Assembly: GCF_023571765.1 (NCBI RefSeq) | Contig: NZ_JAMJXC010000003.1 | Location: forward strand, 310,001-374,000 | DNA from: Xanthobacter aminoxidans | Lineage (GTDB): Bacteria > Pseudomonadota > Alphaproteobacteria > Rhizobiales > Xanthobacteraceae | Direction: 5' to 3' | DNA: 64,000 nt | In this document: positions 18,780-27,181 of the stretch, one piece after another | Layout of the letters: each line of letters opens with the position of its first letter | How positions within the stretch are numbered: position 1 is the first letter of the stretch | Position numbers and translations under genes: made by a program | The notes under the pieces: generated by a model | The model's input: the letters and a program-made list of their open reading frames with translations, nothing else | Told to the model about the DNA's origin: nothing | Database searches by the model: none

Positions 18780-19937
18780 ATGACCATCCGCTTCGCGCCG
18801 GCCATATTCGCCTGTGCCGCCGGCCTGTGCGCGGCCAGCCTGACGGCGCCGGGCGCCGCGATGGCACAGCAGAGCCAGGCGCTGAAGGAGATTCCCGCCG
18901 ACAAGGCGAAGCTCACCGGCGCCATGACGGTGGACTACAACTCCCGGTCCCTGCGCTCCACCAGCGGCACCGACCTCTACGAGATCAGCGACCTCTCGGT
19001 GGCCGACCTGATGATCCTGAAGGGCTCGGTTCAGCGCACGCCGGGCAAGAGCCTCGTCTATTCCGTGAAGTTCGACGTCATCAATCCGTCCAACCCGTCC
19101 CAGGTGGCGCGGGAGGTGGCGATCCTGCGCGGCGACCTGCAGATCGACGCCAACGGCCGCTACATCCCCGATGCCGGCCGGCTGCGCATCGACGTGGTGA
19201 AGGGCAACCAGACCTCCTCGCCCTTCGGCGGCTCCATCCAGGGTCGCAACGTGACGCGCTGGTGGGAAGTGGCCGAGCAGTTCCGCCGGGCGCAGAAGGA
19301 GGCGGACAAGATCTATTCCCGCATGGTCGACGGCAAGGTGGTCTCGATCCAGGTTAAGAACCCCGATCCGCTGCGCTTCGAGCGCACCCAGCTCGCGGCC
19401 GGCCCCTTCTCCTTCCTTCCGGACGTACGCGTCTCAGGCAACCTCGACTACGACTACGAGCTGGGCAACTGGCTGACCGACGCCAATGGCGTGACCTTCG
19501 CCTACACCGTCGCCGACAAGTCGTTCACCGACCGCGTGTCCGGCTCGATCCGCTATGTGGAGGAGAACGGCAACTTCACCGACAAGGCGGGCAAGAAGAA
19601 GCCCTATACCGGCTATTACGAGTACAATCTGCGCTGGAACGAGCAGGCGGTGAACACCGACCAGTCTTTCTTCGATGCCAGCGCGGCGCAGGCGCAGTCC
19701 GACGCCTTCTTCTCGTCCGCCGACCAGTCGAAGCCCGGTCTCTACGGCCGCGTCTTTTACAACGACAGCGAGGACGCCTGCAAAAGGGTGAAGGGCGACA
19801 ACGGCCGGGACAAGTGCGTCGGCCCCACCCGCTCGGAAGTCACCTGGGACCTCAAGGCCGAGAAGCTGACCTACGCGCAGCTCGCCAACTGGGTGAAGCT
19901 GGAGATGCTCATCCTCGGCCCGCTGACCGACGAGTGA
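18780..19937 (+). CDS. Secreted hypothetical protein (385 residues)
   Basis: I do not recognise the family. The N-terminus is a signal peptide (FAPAIFACAAGLCAASLTAPGAAMA, cut probably after AMA-QQ). The mature part is rich in Y, N and D and contains repeated beta-strand-like blocks (TVDYNSRSLRSTSGTDLYEI, YDYELGNWLTDANGVTFAY, GYYEYNLRWNEQ) with few cysteines (C in DACKRV and DKCVG, possibly one disulfide). It is probably periplasmic or outer-surface. ATG 18780 follows GAGGGAGATCCAC. The frame upstream of it has other-frame character and was not used. Confidence 0.82.
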   Translation: MTIRFAPAIFACAAGLCAASLTAPGAAMAQQSQALKEIPADKAKLTGAMTVDYNSRSLRSTSGTDLYEISDLSVADLMILKGSVQRTPGKSLVYSVKFDVINPSNPSQVAREVAILRGDLQIDANGRYIPDAGRLRIDVVKGNQTSSPFGGSIQGRNVTRWWEVAEQFRRAQKEADKIYSRMVDGKVVSIQVKNPDPLRFERTQLAAGPFSFLPDVRVSGNLDYDYELGNWLTDANGVTFAYTVADKSFTDRVSGSIRYVEENGNFTDKAGKKKPYTGYYEYNLRWNEQAVNTDQSFFDASAAQAQSDAFFSSADQSKPGLYGRVFYNDSEDACKRVKGDNGRDKCVGPTRSEVTWDLKAEKLTYAQLANWVKLEMLILGPLTDE

Positions 19938-19948
19938 GCTTGGGTGAA

Positions 19949-19969
19949 GGGGAGGGGGCGCCCCTCCCC
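19949..19969. terminator. Bidirectional hairpin between converging genes
   Basis: The stem GGGGAGGGG/CCCCTCCCC with loop GCG sits in the 34 bases between the secreted protein gene and the HTH-cupin gene. It has no long T-run, so termination is likely but not certain. Confidence 0.55.
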
Positions 19970-19971
19970 AT

Positions 19972-20586
19972 TCACTCCAGAACCGCGGCCTTGAGCAGGC
20001 ACACCATGAAGGCGCGGGCAGGCGCGCCGCTTCGGTTGCGGATGACATGGCGGCGGTCGCAGCGGTAGCGCACCGTCTCGCCTTCCTTCACCGTCTCCAC
20101 CTGGCCCGCCACGTCCACTTCCAGCGTGCCGGATATGACCGTGAGGCATTCCACGGACCCGCGCTGGTGCCCGTCCGAATCGAGCTCCCCGCCGGGTGCG
20201 GCCTCCATGTCGTAATACTGGAGCCACTCCACCGTCTTGATCCAGCCGATGATGGACAGGCGCACCAGCCCGTCTTCGGAGAGCAGGATCGGCGTGTCGG
20301 CGCGGGAGAGCTTCTCCACGAAGGGCGCATCGTCGGAGGAGGCGAGCACCCGCTCCACCGACATGTCGAGCGCCTGCGACAGGCGCCACACGGTGGCCAG
20401 CGTCGGATTGGTCTCGTTGCGCTCGATCTGGCTGATGATGGACTTCGCCACGCCGGACTGCTCGGCAAGGTCCGACAAGGAGAGGTTGTAGGCCTTGCGC
20501 AGGCGCTGGATGGTCTTGCCCAGCTGCCCGGTAATCACCTGCGCGCCGGTTTCGAGAGAGCTGCCCCCGCGTTCCCTGACGGCCAT
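19972..20586 (-). CDS. XRE-type HTH transcriptional regulator with C-terminal cupin
   Basis: A 204-residue regulator. Residues 20-75 form the helix-turn-helix (KTIQRLRKAYNLSLSDLAEQSGVAKSIISQIERNETNPTL), and residues 125-200 form a small cupin barrel (GSVECLTVISGTLEVDVAGQ, GETVRYRCDRRHVIRNRSGAPARAFMV) that would sense a ligand. The ATG at 20584-20586 has AAGGA upstream; a TTG six codons earlier also opens the frame. Such HTH-cupin proteins often control neighbouring amino-acid or polyamine genes. Neighbours here (thiD, secreted protein) give no clear target. Confidence 0.9.
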   Translation of the reverse strand: MAVRERGGSSLETGAQVITGQLGKTIQRLRKAYNLSLSDLAEQSGVAKSIISQIERNETNPTLATVWRLSQALDMSVERVLASSDDAPFVEKLSRADTPILLSEDGLVRLSIIGWIKTVEWLQYYDMEAAPGGELDSDGHQRGSVECLTVISGTLEVDVAGQVETVKEGETVRYRCDRRHVIRNRSGAPARAFMVCLLKAAVLE

Positions 20587-20691
20587 GCCCCAATATCCTT
20601 TCAACCGAACGAGCGTTCGCTTCAGCGGACGTTACCGTCCGGGCGCGCGGGAGGGAAGGGGACGTAAGGCAAAGGAGCGTTTTTCCGCGTT

Positions 20692-21504
20692 CTAGTTGCG
20701 CCAGAGCTGGAAGAAGTGATGCACCGGGCCTTGGCCGGCACCCACGTCGAGGCGGTCGGCGGCGGCGATGGCGCCGGTGATGTAGGCCTTGGCCTTCTCC
20801 ACCGCCTCAGACAGTCCGAGCCCGGAAGCGAGCCCCGCGGCGATGGCGGACGAAAGGGTGCAGCCGGTGCCGTGGGTGTTCCGGGTGGCATGGCGCGGGG
20901 CGGTGAAGCGCTGTGTGCCGGCTGGCGTGACGAGGAGGTCCACGCTCTCCGGCCCCTCGCCGTGTCCGCCTTTCATGAGAACGGCACGGGCGCCGAGCGC
21001 CAGCAGGGCCGCGCCCTGGCGCTGCATCTCCTCTTCCGTGTGCGCGGCCTCAAGGCCGAGCAGCGCGCCGGCCTCCGGCAGGTTCGGCGTGATGAGATCG
21101 GCGGCGGGAATGAGGATGGTGCGCAGGTCGTTCAGCGAATCGTCGCTCAGGAGCCGCGCCCCCGAGGCCGCGACCATGACCGGATCGAGCACCACCGGCC
21201 GCGCCTTGTGGCGCTTGAGCCCCTCCGCCACCGTGCGGATGGCGCCCGGGCGCGACAGCATGCCGATCTTCACCGCCTTCACCGCGAGATCGGAAAACAC
21301 GGCATCCATCTGCGCGGCGATGAAATCGTCCGGCACGTCGTGGATGGCGCTGACGCCCGTCGTGTTCTGCGCCGTGAGCGCGGTGATGACGCTGGCGCCG
21401 TAGACGCCAAGCGCGGAAAAGGTCTTCAGGTCCGCCTGGATGCCGGCGCCGCCGCTGGAATCCGAGCCGGCGATGGTGAGGGCGATGGGAATGGGCCGGC
21501 TCAT
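20692..21504 (-). CDS. thiD: Hydroxymethylpyrimidine/phosphomethylpyrimidine kinase
   Basis: A 270-residue ribokinase-fold enzyme that phosphorylates HMP and HMP-P in thiamine synthesis and salvage. It shows [22 protein letters not shown] at the start, [22 protein letters not shown], and the anion hole and base in [18 protein letters not shown]. The ATG at 21502-21504 ([15 protein letters not shown]) is the family start; the frame open upstream overlaps the divergent Lrp-type gene and was left out. No thi-box leader is visible upstream. Confidence 0.95.
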   Translation of the reverse strand: MSRPIPIALTIAGSDSSGGAGIQADLKTFSALGVYGASVITALTAQNTTGVSAIHDVPDDFIAAQMDAVFSDLAVKAVKIGMLSRPGAIRTVAEGLKRHKARPVVLDPVMVAASGARLLSDDSLNDLRTILIPAADLITPNLPEAGALLGLEAAHTEEEMQRQGAALLALGARAVLMKGGHGEGPESVDLLVTPAGTQRFTAPRHATRNTHGTGCTLSSAIAAGLASGLGLSEAVEKAKAYITGAIAAADRLDVGAGQGPVHHFFQLWRN

Positions 21505-21628
21505 GGACGCGGTGAGGCTCCGGTGGGGCAGGGATGATCGAGCCGCCACCCTTGCCAGTCCCGGCGGATTTGTCCACCTTGGCGCGGCCCGCGAGGGCCT
21601 TCCGATCCCGCCGCCAGCGGAGCACGCC

Positions 21629-21865
21629 GTGGTTCCCTTCTTCGTCCAGATCAAATGCCAGCTCGGGAAGTCCTACGAGGTGGCTGATGCCCTCGCCAAT
21701 GCGGAGATCGCCTCCGAGATCTATTCCACGGCCGGCGAGTTCGACCTGCTGGTGAAGTTCTATGTGGAGCCCGGCACCGACATCGGCCACTACGTGAACC
21801 AGAAGGTGCAGACCATTCCGGGTATCCAGGACACCCGCACCATCATCACCTTCAAGGCCTTCTGA
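21629..21865 (+). CDS. Stand-alone Lrp/AsnC ligand-binding domain protein
   Basis: About 78 residues from a GTG start at 21629, with GGAG about 8 bases before it. The whole protein is the RAM/AsnC effector domain ([59 protein letters not shown]) without the DNA-binding half. Such short proteins are conserved in Alphaproteobacteria and may form mixed oligomers with full-length Lrp proteins or bind amino acids alone. The longer open frame upstream would overlap thiD in antisense and has no HTH, so it is not a truncated regulator. Confidence 0.85.
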   Translation: MVPFFVQIKCQLGKSYEVADALANAEIASEIYSTAGEFDLLVKFYVEPGTDIGHYVNQKVQTIPGIQDTRTIITFKAF

Positions 21866-22019
21866 CGCGCCCTCGCGCACCGTCCCCAAGCCATCATCGG
21901 GCCGGCCGGAACGAACGCAGCGGAAGCTGCGGGCGCGAAGCCGCGCGTCCAGTACATCACGTGCTTCGCGGGGATTGATCGCGGAGGCCGCATGCATTAC
22001 TCAAGGATAAGTCAGTGGT

Positions 22020-22034
22020 ATTCAAGTATTGAAT
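22020..22034. promoter_or_regulatory. Perfect palindrome upstream of hmuP (possible iron-response operator)
   Basis: ATTCAAGTATTGAAT, 6-3-6 symmetry, in a locally AT-rich stretch about 70 bases before hmuP. The spacing is that of an Irr/ICE box but the arms differ (ATTCAA rather than TTAGAA), so it may belong to another regulator. Confidence 0.45.
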
Positions 22035-22101
22035 GCTTCTAAAGTGAGCCGCGACCGTCAGCATTGGTCGTGGCCCGCGCCCGGATCTGGAGCGATTCAA
22101 A

Positions 22102-22326
22102 ATGAACAGGTACGAACACGGGAGCGCTCATCTCGATAACGACAAGGCCGGTGGTGAGTGGACCTATCGTCCTGCGGATGAAACCTGCCGGACCATCCCC
22201 ATGGTGGACGCGCAGCTCGACAGCCGGGACCTGTTCGCGGCCGGGCGGCTGGTGACGATCGCCCACGGCGAGCACACGTATCAGTTGCGGCTCACGGCGC
22301 AGAACAAGCTAATCCTGACCAAATAG
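22102..22326 (+). CDS. hmuP: Hemin uptake protein HmuP/HemP
   Basis: A 74-residue protein whose C-terminal half is a clear HemP domain: MVDAQLDSRDLFAAGRLVTIAHGEHTYQLRLTAQNKLILTK, with the family ending L-R-L-T-x-x-x-K-L-I-L-T-K. In Bradyrhizobium, HmuP is needed together with Irr to activate the heme receptor gene hmuR. Here it stands alone, with no hmuR, hmuSTUV or tonB beside it. The start is ATG 22102 with GGAGC about 10 bases upstream. Confidence 0.9.
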   Translation: MNRYEHGSAHLDNDKAGGEWTYRPADETCRTIPMVDAQLDSRDLFAAGRLVTIAHGEHTYQLRLTAQNKLILTK

Positions 22327-22520
22327 CGCAGCCCAAGCTTCGATCTCATCTGACGCTGCTGTCCGCTTGAGCTTGGCCGGTGCCATTCCTTCGCCGCGTT
22401 TGCTCTTCATGAGGAGGCGCCCCGGCGGAAGGCGGCTTTCGCGCACGACCGTCCGGTCCTTTTCGGCACGGGCGTTTCTGCTATTGTCCGCGCCCAATTC
22501 GAGCGGATCCAGACCGAAGC

Positions 22521-24254
22521 ATGGCCATCTCACAGCCCGCATCCGACGACCGGCGGGCGTTCGATCTTGACCTGCCGCAGCGCCTCGTGGGGATCCTCGA
22601 CACGGCGTCGGCGCGTCATGGCCGTGCCGTGCTGCTGCTGGTGGTGGTCGCCCTCATCACGTTTCTGCCGGGCTTCTTCAGCCTCCCGCCCGTCGATCGC
22701 GACGAGGCGCGCTTCGCCCAGGCGACGAAGCAAATGCTGGAGAGCGGCAATTACGTTGATATCCGCTTCCACACCCAGGTCCGCTACAAGAAGCCGATCG
22801 GCATCTACTGGTTGCAAGCCGCGACGGTGAAAGCCGGCGAGGCGGTGATCGGTCCGTCCGCCCGCACCTCCATCTGGCTTTACCGCCTGCCGTCGCTGGT
22901 CGCCGCCATCGGCGCGGTGCTGCTCACCTACTGGACGGCCCTCGTCTTCCTCTCCCGACGCGGCGCGCTGTTCGCATCCCTCATGATGGCGGGATGCGTG
23001 CTGCTGGGGGTGGAAGCGCGGCTTGCCAAGACCGACGCGGTTTTGCTCTTCACCATCCTCGCCTGCTTCGGGGCGCTGGCGCGGGCCTATGTCCGCCCGC
23101 CCGAGGCGCGTCAGGCCGACTGGACCCTCGCCTTCATCTTCTGGACCGCTCTTGCGGCCGGCATCCTCGTGAAGGGGCCGGTGGCTCCGCTGTTCATCGG
23201 CCCCGCCATCGCCGCGCTCGCCATCGCGGACCGCTCCGGCGCCTTCCTGCGGCCGCTGAAGCCCCTTGCGGGCCTGCTGTGGTGCCTGTTGCTGGTGCTG
23301 CCGTGGTTTGTCGCCATCTACCTCCTCACCAACGGCGCCTTCTACCAGCTGGCCGTCGGCGTCGACATGATGGGCAAGGTGGCCGAAGGCGCGGAAGGCC
23401 ACTGGGGCCCGCCGGGCACCTATTTCCTCGCCGCATGGGGCACGTTCTGGCCGTCCATCGTGGTTGCCGCAATGGCGGCGCCCTATGTCTGGCGCCACCG
23501 GCGCGGGCAGGCGGAGCGCTTTCTGCTGTGCTGGCTGGTGCCCAGCTGGGTGGTGTTCGAGATCGCCGTCACCAAGCTCCCGCACTATGTGCTGCCGGTC
23601 TATCCGGCGCTGGCGATCCTCTCGGCCCTCGTCGTCGAGCGGGGCGGGCTGGTTCAGGCGGGCTCGCGACTGGCCGGGCTGGTGTGGATCTGGCCGGGGC
23701 TCGCCATTGCGGTGGCGCTGGGGCTGGGCGGGGCCTACCTCTATTTCGGCAGCGGCTTCGGCCTCGCTGCGTGGCCGCTGCTGCTGCTGGGCGCCATGCT
23801 TCTGTGGTGGGCGGCGCGGGCGTTCCCGCGGGTCGGCATCGAGGGGGCGTTCCTCACTGCCCTGGCCGGCGCCATGGTGCTCTATCTCGCCGTCTGGCAG
23901 ACCATGCTGCCGCAGATGCGGGCGCTGTGGATTTCCGAGCGCCTCGCCGCCGTGGTGAAGCAGCAGGGCTGCCCGGCCGCCAAGGTCGCGTCCTTCCCCT
24001 ATCAGGAACCGAGCCTCGTCTTCCTGGTGGGGACGCAGATCAACTACGTCCTGCCCAACGAGGCGGCGGCGCTGCTGAAGAAGGGCGGCTGCGCCCTCGC
24101 CTTCATGGATGCGCGCTTTACCCCCGCCTTCGAGCGGCACGCGGGCCTGCTCGCCCTGAAGTATCACGCGGTCGCGACCATCTCCGGCTTCACCTACAAC
24201 GGCGGGCGATCCACCTCCATCACGGTGTTCCGCTCCGATGAGGCCGCCCCGTGA
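22521..24254 (+). CDS. ArnT-like lipid-linked sugar transferase (GT83)
   Basis: A 577-residue integral membrane glycosyltransferase with about 12 helices. The first periplasmic loop carries PPVDRDEARFAQATKQML, the acidic catalytic motif (D/E) of ArnT/PMT enzymes, followed by RYKKPIGIYWLQ. These enzymes move a sugar from undecaprenyl phosphate to lipid A or core on the outer face of the inner membrane. In Rhizobium and Mesorhizobium the relatives RgtA-D and RgtF add galacturonic acid. The next genes (PAP2, DPM-like GT2, LAB_N) overlap end to end, which fits lipid A tailoring. The particular sugar cannot be read from sequence. Confidence 0.88.
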   Translation: MAISQPASDDRRAFDLDLPQRLVGILDTASARHGRAVLLLVVVALITFLPGFFSLPPVDRDEARFAQATKQMLESGNYVDIRFHTQVRYKKPIGIYWLQAATVKAGEAVIGPSARTSIWLYRLPSLVAAIGAVLLTYWTALVFLSRRGALFASLMMAGCVLLGVEARLAKTDAVLLFTILACFGALARAYVRPPEARQADWTLAFIFWTALAAGILVKGPVAPLFIGPAIAALAIADRSGAFLRPLKPLAGLLWCLLLVLPWFVAIYLLTNGAFYQLAVGVDMMGKVAEGAEGHWGPPGTYFLAAWGTFWPSIVVAAMAAPYVWRHRRGQAERFLLCWLVPSWVVFEIAVTKLPHYVLPVYPALAILSALVVERGGLVQAGSRLAGLVWIWPGLAIAVALGLGGAYLYFGSGFGLAAWPLLLLGAMLLWWAARAFPRVGIEGAFLTALAGAMVLYLAVWQTMLPQMRALWISERLAAVVKQQGCPAAKVASFPYQEPSLVFLVGTQINYVLPNEAAALLKKGGCALAFMDARFTPAFERHAGLLALKYHAVATISGFTYNGGRSTSITVFRSDEAAP

Positions 24255-25213
24255 GCCCGGAGGCCGGCACCGGCGCGGCTCCGTCCGGTTCGTTCGCCGC
24301 AGGGTTGCGGTGGGTGGGAGAAGCCGTCCGCCTGCTCGTCATCTCCATCGGACGCGGGCTCGCCTATCTGCGCGGGCGCCGCATCGGCGTGCCGCGCCCG
24401 CGCCTTGGATTTCTCGGGCGCTGGGAGGCGCTGGCGCTCGCGGCGCTGACGGTCGGCGTGGTCGCCGCACTGATGCTGCTGGTCGACCCGCTCACCCTCG
24501 GCCTCAGGCTCAAGGCCCCGTCCTGGCTCGTCGTCATGAGCGATCGTGTCACCGACCTCGGCTTCAGCGGGGTGGTGCTGTGGCCGCTCGGCATCGGCCT
24601 CGCCTATGCGTTGATGCTCACCCACGCGGGTGACGAGATGACCCGGCGTATCGCGGCCAGCGTCGCCGCGCGCCTCGGCTTCCTGTTCCTCGCCATTGCG
24701 CCGGTGGGGCTGCTGGTGGCCATCGTCAAGCACAGCCTCGGCCGGGCCCGCCCGCATGCCGCCATGCACATCAAGGGGCCGAGCCCGGAGATGACGTTCG
24801 ATGTCATGATCTGGAAATCGAGCTTCGCCTCGTTCCCCTCAGGCCATGCCACCACCACCTTCGCGGCCGCGGTTGCGTTCGCCGCCTTGTTCCCGCGGGC
24901 GCGGACGATCCTCCTCGTGGCGGCCTTTCCCATTGCCGCGACCCGTATCGTGCTCAGCTCCCATTATCCGAGCGACGTGGTGGCCGGCGCGGTGCTGGGG
25001 ACCGCTGCGGCCTTGTGGACGGTCAAGCTGTTCGCTGCCCGCCGCGTCGTCTTCGCGGTTGACGCGGGCGGGGCGATCGTGCCCATGGCGGGGCCGTCCG
25101 CGCGACGGCTCGCGCGGCTCCTCGCTCCCGTCAATCCCGCGCGGGCTGGAGCATCCCTCCCGCCGCCGCAAGACATGAGCACAGCCGTTCCAGCCCAAGA
25201 GGCGAGACCTTGA
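24251..25213 (+). CDS. PAP2-family membrane phosphatase (LpxE-like candidate)
   Basis: A 320-residue protein with about six membrane helices and the complete acid-phosphatase signature: KHSLGRARPH (K-x6-RP), SFPSGHATTTFAAA (PSGH) and TRIVLSSHYPSDVVAGAV (SR-x5-H-x3-D form, with T before R). The C-terminal 70 residues are Pro/Ala-rich. The start is a GTG that overlaps the preceding stop (GTGA). In a lipid A setting it would remove a phosphate from lipid A, as LpxE does; dephosphorylation of undecaprenyl diphosphate is the alternative. Confidence 0.87.
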   Translation: MSPEAGTGAAPSGSFAAGLRWVGEAVRLLVISIGRGLAYLRGRRIGVPRPRLGFLGRWEALALAALTVGVVAALMLLVDPLTLGLRLKAPSWLVVMSDRVTDLGFSGVVLWPLGIGLAYALMLTHAGDEMTRRIAASVAARLGFLFLAIAPVGLLVAIVKHSLGRARPHAAMHIKGPSPEMTFDVMIWKSSFASFPSGHATTTFAAAVAFAALFPRARTILLVAAFPIAATRIVLSSHYPSDVVAGAVLGTAAALWTVKLFAARRVVFAVDAGGAIVPMAGPSARRLARLLAPVNPARAGASLPPPQDMSTAVPAQEARP

Positions 25214-25956
25214 CTTCCCTTTCTTCCGAAACCCCTGCGGCCCCGCGGCTGTCGGTGGTGATCGCCGTCAAGGACGAGGCGGACAACGTGCTGCCGCTGA
25301 TCGAAGAGATCGATACGGCGCTGTCGTTCGAACCGTTCGAGCTGATCTTCGTGGATGACGGCTCCACCGACGCCACCCTCGCCAATCTTCGGCTGGCGCA
25401 GCAGACGCGGCCCTATCTGCGCATCGTGGTGCATGCGAAGGCCTGCGGGAAGTCGGCCGGCGTCGAGACCGGCGCGTGGGCGGCCAAGGGCGACCTTCTC
25501 CTGCTGCTCGACGGCGATGGCCAGAACGACCCCGCCTATCTGCCCGAGATGGTCCGCGTCATGGACGCGGGCGGGCCAAGCATCGGCATGGTGCAGGGCG
25601 AGCGTCAGGGGCGCAAGGACACCGGCTTCAAGCGCTTCCAGTCGCGCCTCGCCAACCGGGTCCGTCGCTCTCTGCTCAACGACGGTTCGCGCGACACCGG
25701 CTGCGGCCTCAAGGTGGTGCGACGGGAGGTGCAGCTGCGCCTGCCCATGTTCGACGGCCAGCATCGCTTCATGGCGGCGCTGGTGCGGCGCGACGGCCAT
25801 GAGATCCTCACCGTGAAGGTGGTGGATCGCGAGCGCTGGCACGGCGTATCGAAGTACGGGTTCTGGAACCGCCTGGGGGTCGGAATCATCGACATGTTCG
25901 GCGTGTTCTGGCTGGTCCGCCGTCGCCGCCCGCCGAAAGTGGTGGAGCGCGGCTGA
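25210..25956 (+). CDS. Glycosyltransferase family 2, DPM1/ArnC-like
   Basis: A 248-residue GT-A enzyme: LSVVIAVKDEADNVLPLIEEI, FELIFVDDGSTDATL, and the metal-binding LLLLDGDGQNDPAYLPEM, all as in dolichol/undecaprenyl phosphate sugar synthases. There is no membrane anchor beyond a weakly hydrophobic end, so it works at the inner face of the membrane, making the polyprenyl-P-sugar used by the ArnT-like protein two genes upstream (RgtE/ArnC role). The start is a TTG at 25210 that overlaps the preceding stop (TTGA), with AGAGG about 8 bases before. Confidence 0.88.
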   Translation: MTSLSSETPAAPRLSVVIAVKDEADNVLPLIEEIDTALSFEPFELIFVDDGSTDATLANLRLAQQTRPYLRIVVHAKACGKSAGVETGAWAAKGDLLLLLDGDGQNDPAYLPEMVRVMDAGGPSIGMVQGERQGRKDTGFKRFQSRLANRVRRSLLNDGSRDTGCGLKVVRREVQLRLPMFDGQHRFMAALVRRDGHEILTVKVVDRERWHGVSKYGFWNRLGVGIIDMFGVFWLVRRRRPPKVVERG

Positions 25957-26285
25957 TGGTCTATTATCTGTCGCAGATCGGTCGCTACATGACCGAGGTG
26001 TTCATCGACCAGTTCGACTGGTGGGTGGCGCTGGGCCTCGTGGCGCAGTTCATGTTCACCATGCGCTTCGTGGTGCAGTGGATCGCCAGCGAGCGGGCGC
26101 AGCGCTCGGTCATCCCCTTTGCGTTCTGGACCTTTTCCCTTGGCGGCGGCTCGCTGCTGCTGGTCTATGCCATCTACCGCAAGGACCCGGTGTTCATCGC
26201 CGGGCAGGCGCTCTCCACCTTCATCTACATCCGCAACCTGCAGTTCGCCCTGCGCGAGCGGCGGGCGAACCGCGCGGTGACGTAG
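25956..26285 (+). CDS. LAB_N (lipid-A-disaccharide synthase N-terminal-like) membrane protein
   Basis: A 109-residue protein with three membrane helices that matches the small LAB_N family: FDWWVALGLVAQFMFTMRFVVQWIASERAQRSVIPFAFWTFSLGGGSLLLVYAIYRKDPVFIAGQ. The family is found beside DPM-like transferases and may act in flipping or placing the polyprenyl-P-sugar. It overlaps the GT2 stop in TGATG and ends the operon. The motif RFVVQWxxSE is diagnostic. Confidence 0.9.
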   Translation: MVYYLSQIGRYMTEVFIDQFDWWVALGLVAQFMFTMRFVVQWIASERAQRSVIPFAFWTFSLGGGSLLLVYAIYRKDPVFIAGQALSTFIYIRNLQFALRERRANRAVT

Positions 26286-26303
26286 GCCGCGTCTTTCCAA
26301 GCC

Positions 26304-26362
26304 GCAACCGACCGAAATCGCAACCGACCGAAGCTCCGGCCCTCCGGTGTGGCCGGAGGGCC
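26304..26362. repeat. Tandem 13-mer and palindrome between converging operons
   Basis: GCAACCGACCGAA occurs at 26304-26316 and again at 26320-26332, then GGCCCTCCGG/CCGGAGGGCC forms a perfect ten-pair hairpin at 26338-26362. The hairpin belongs with the palindromes at 9381 and 9435 by sequence and may also stop transcription from both sides, although it lacks a T-run. Confidence 0.65.
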
Positions 26363-26390
26363 GCGGCATATCGCGGGAAGTGCCTTTGCC

Positions 26391-27167
<777 letters not shown>

Positions 27168-27181
27168 GTGTGTTGCCCCTC

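Noticed and set aside
21505-21628. A possible N-terminal half for the Lrp-type protein
   Set aside because: No helix-turn-helix can be read in any frame, and the stretch serves as the divergent promoter zone with thiD.
21505-21640. TPP riboswitch before thiD
   Set aside because: No CUGAGA-type core is present ahead of the gene.
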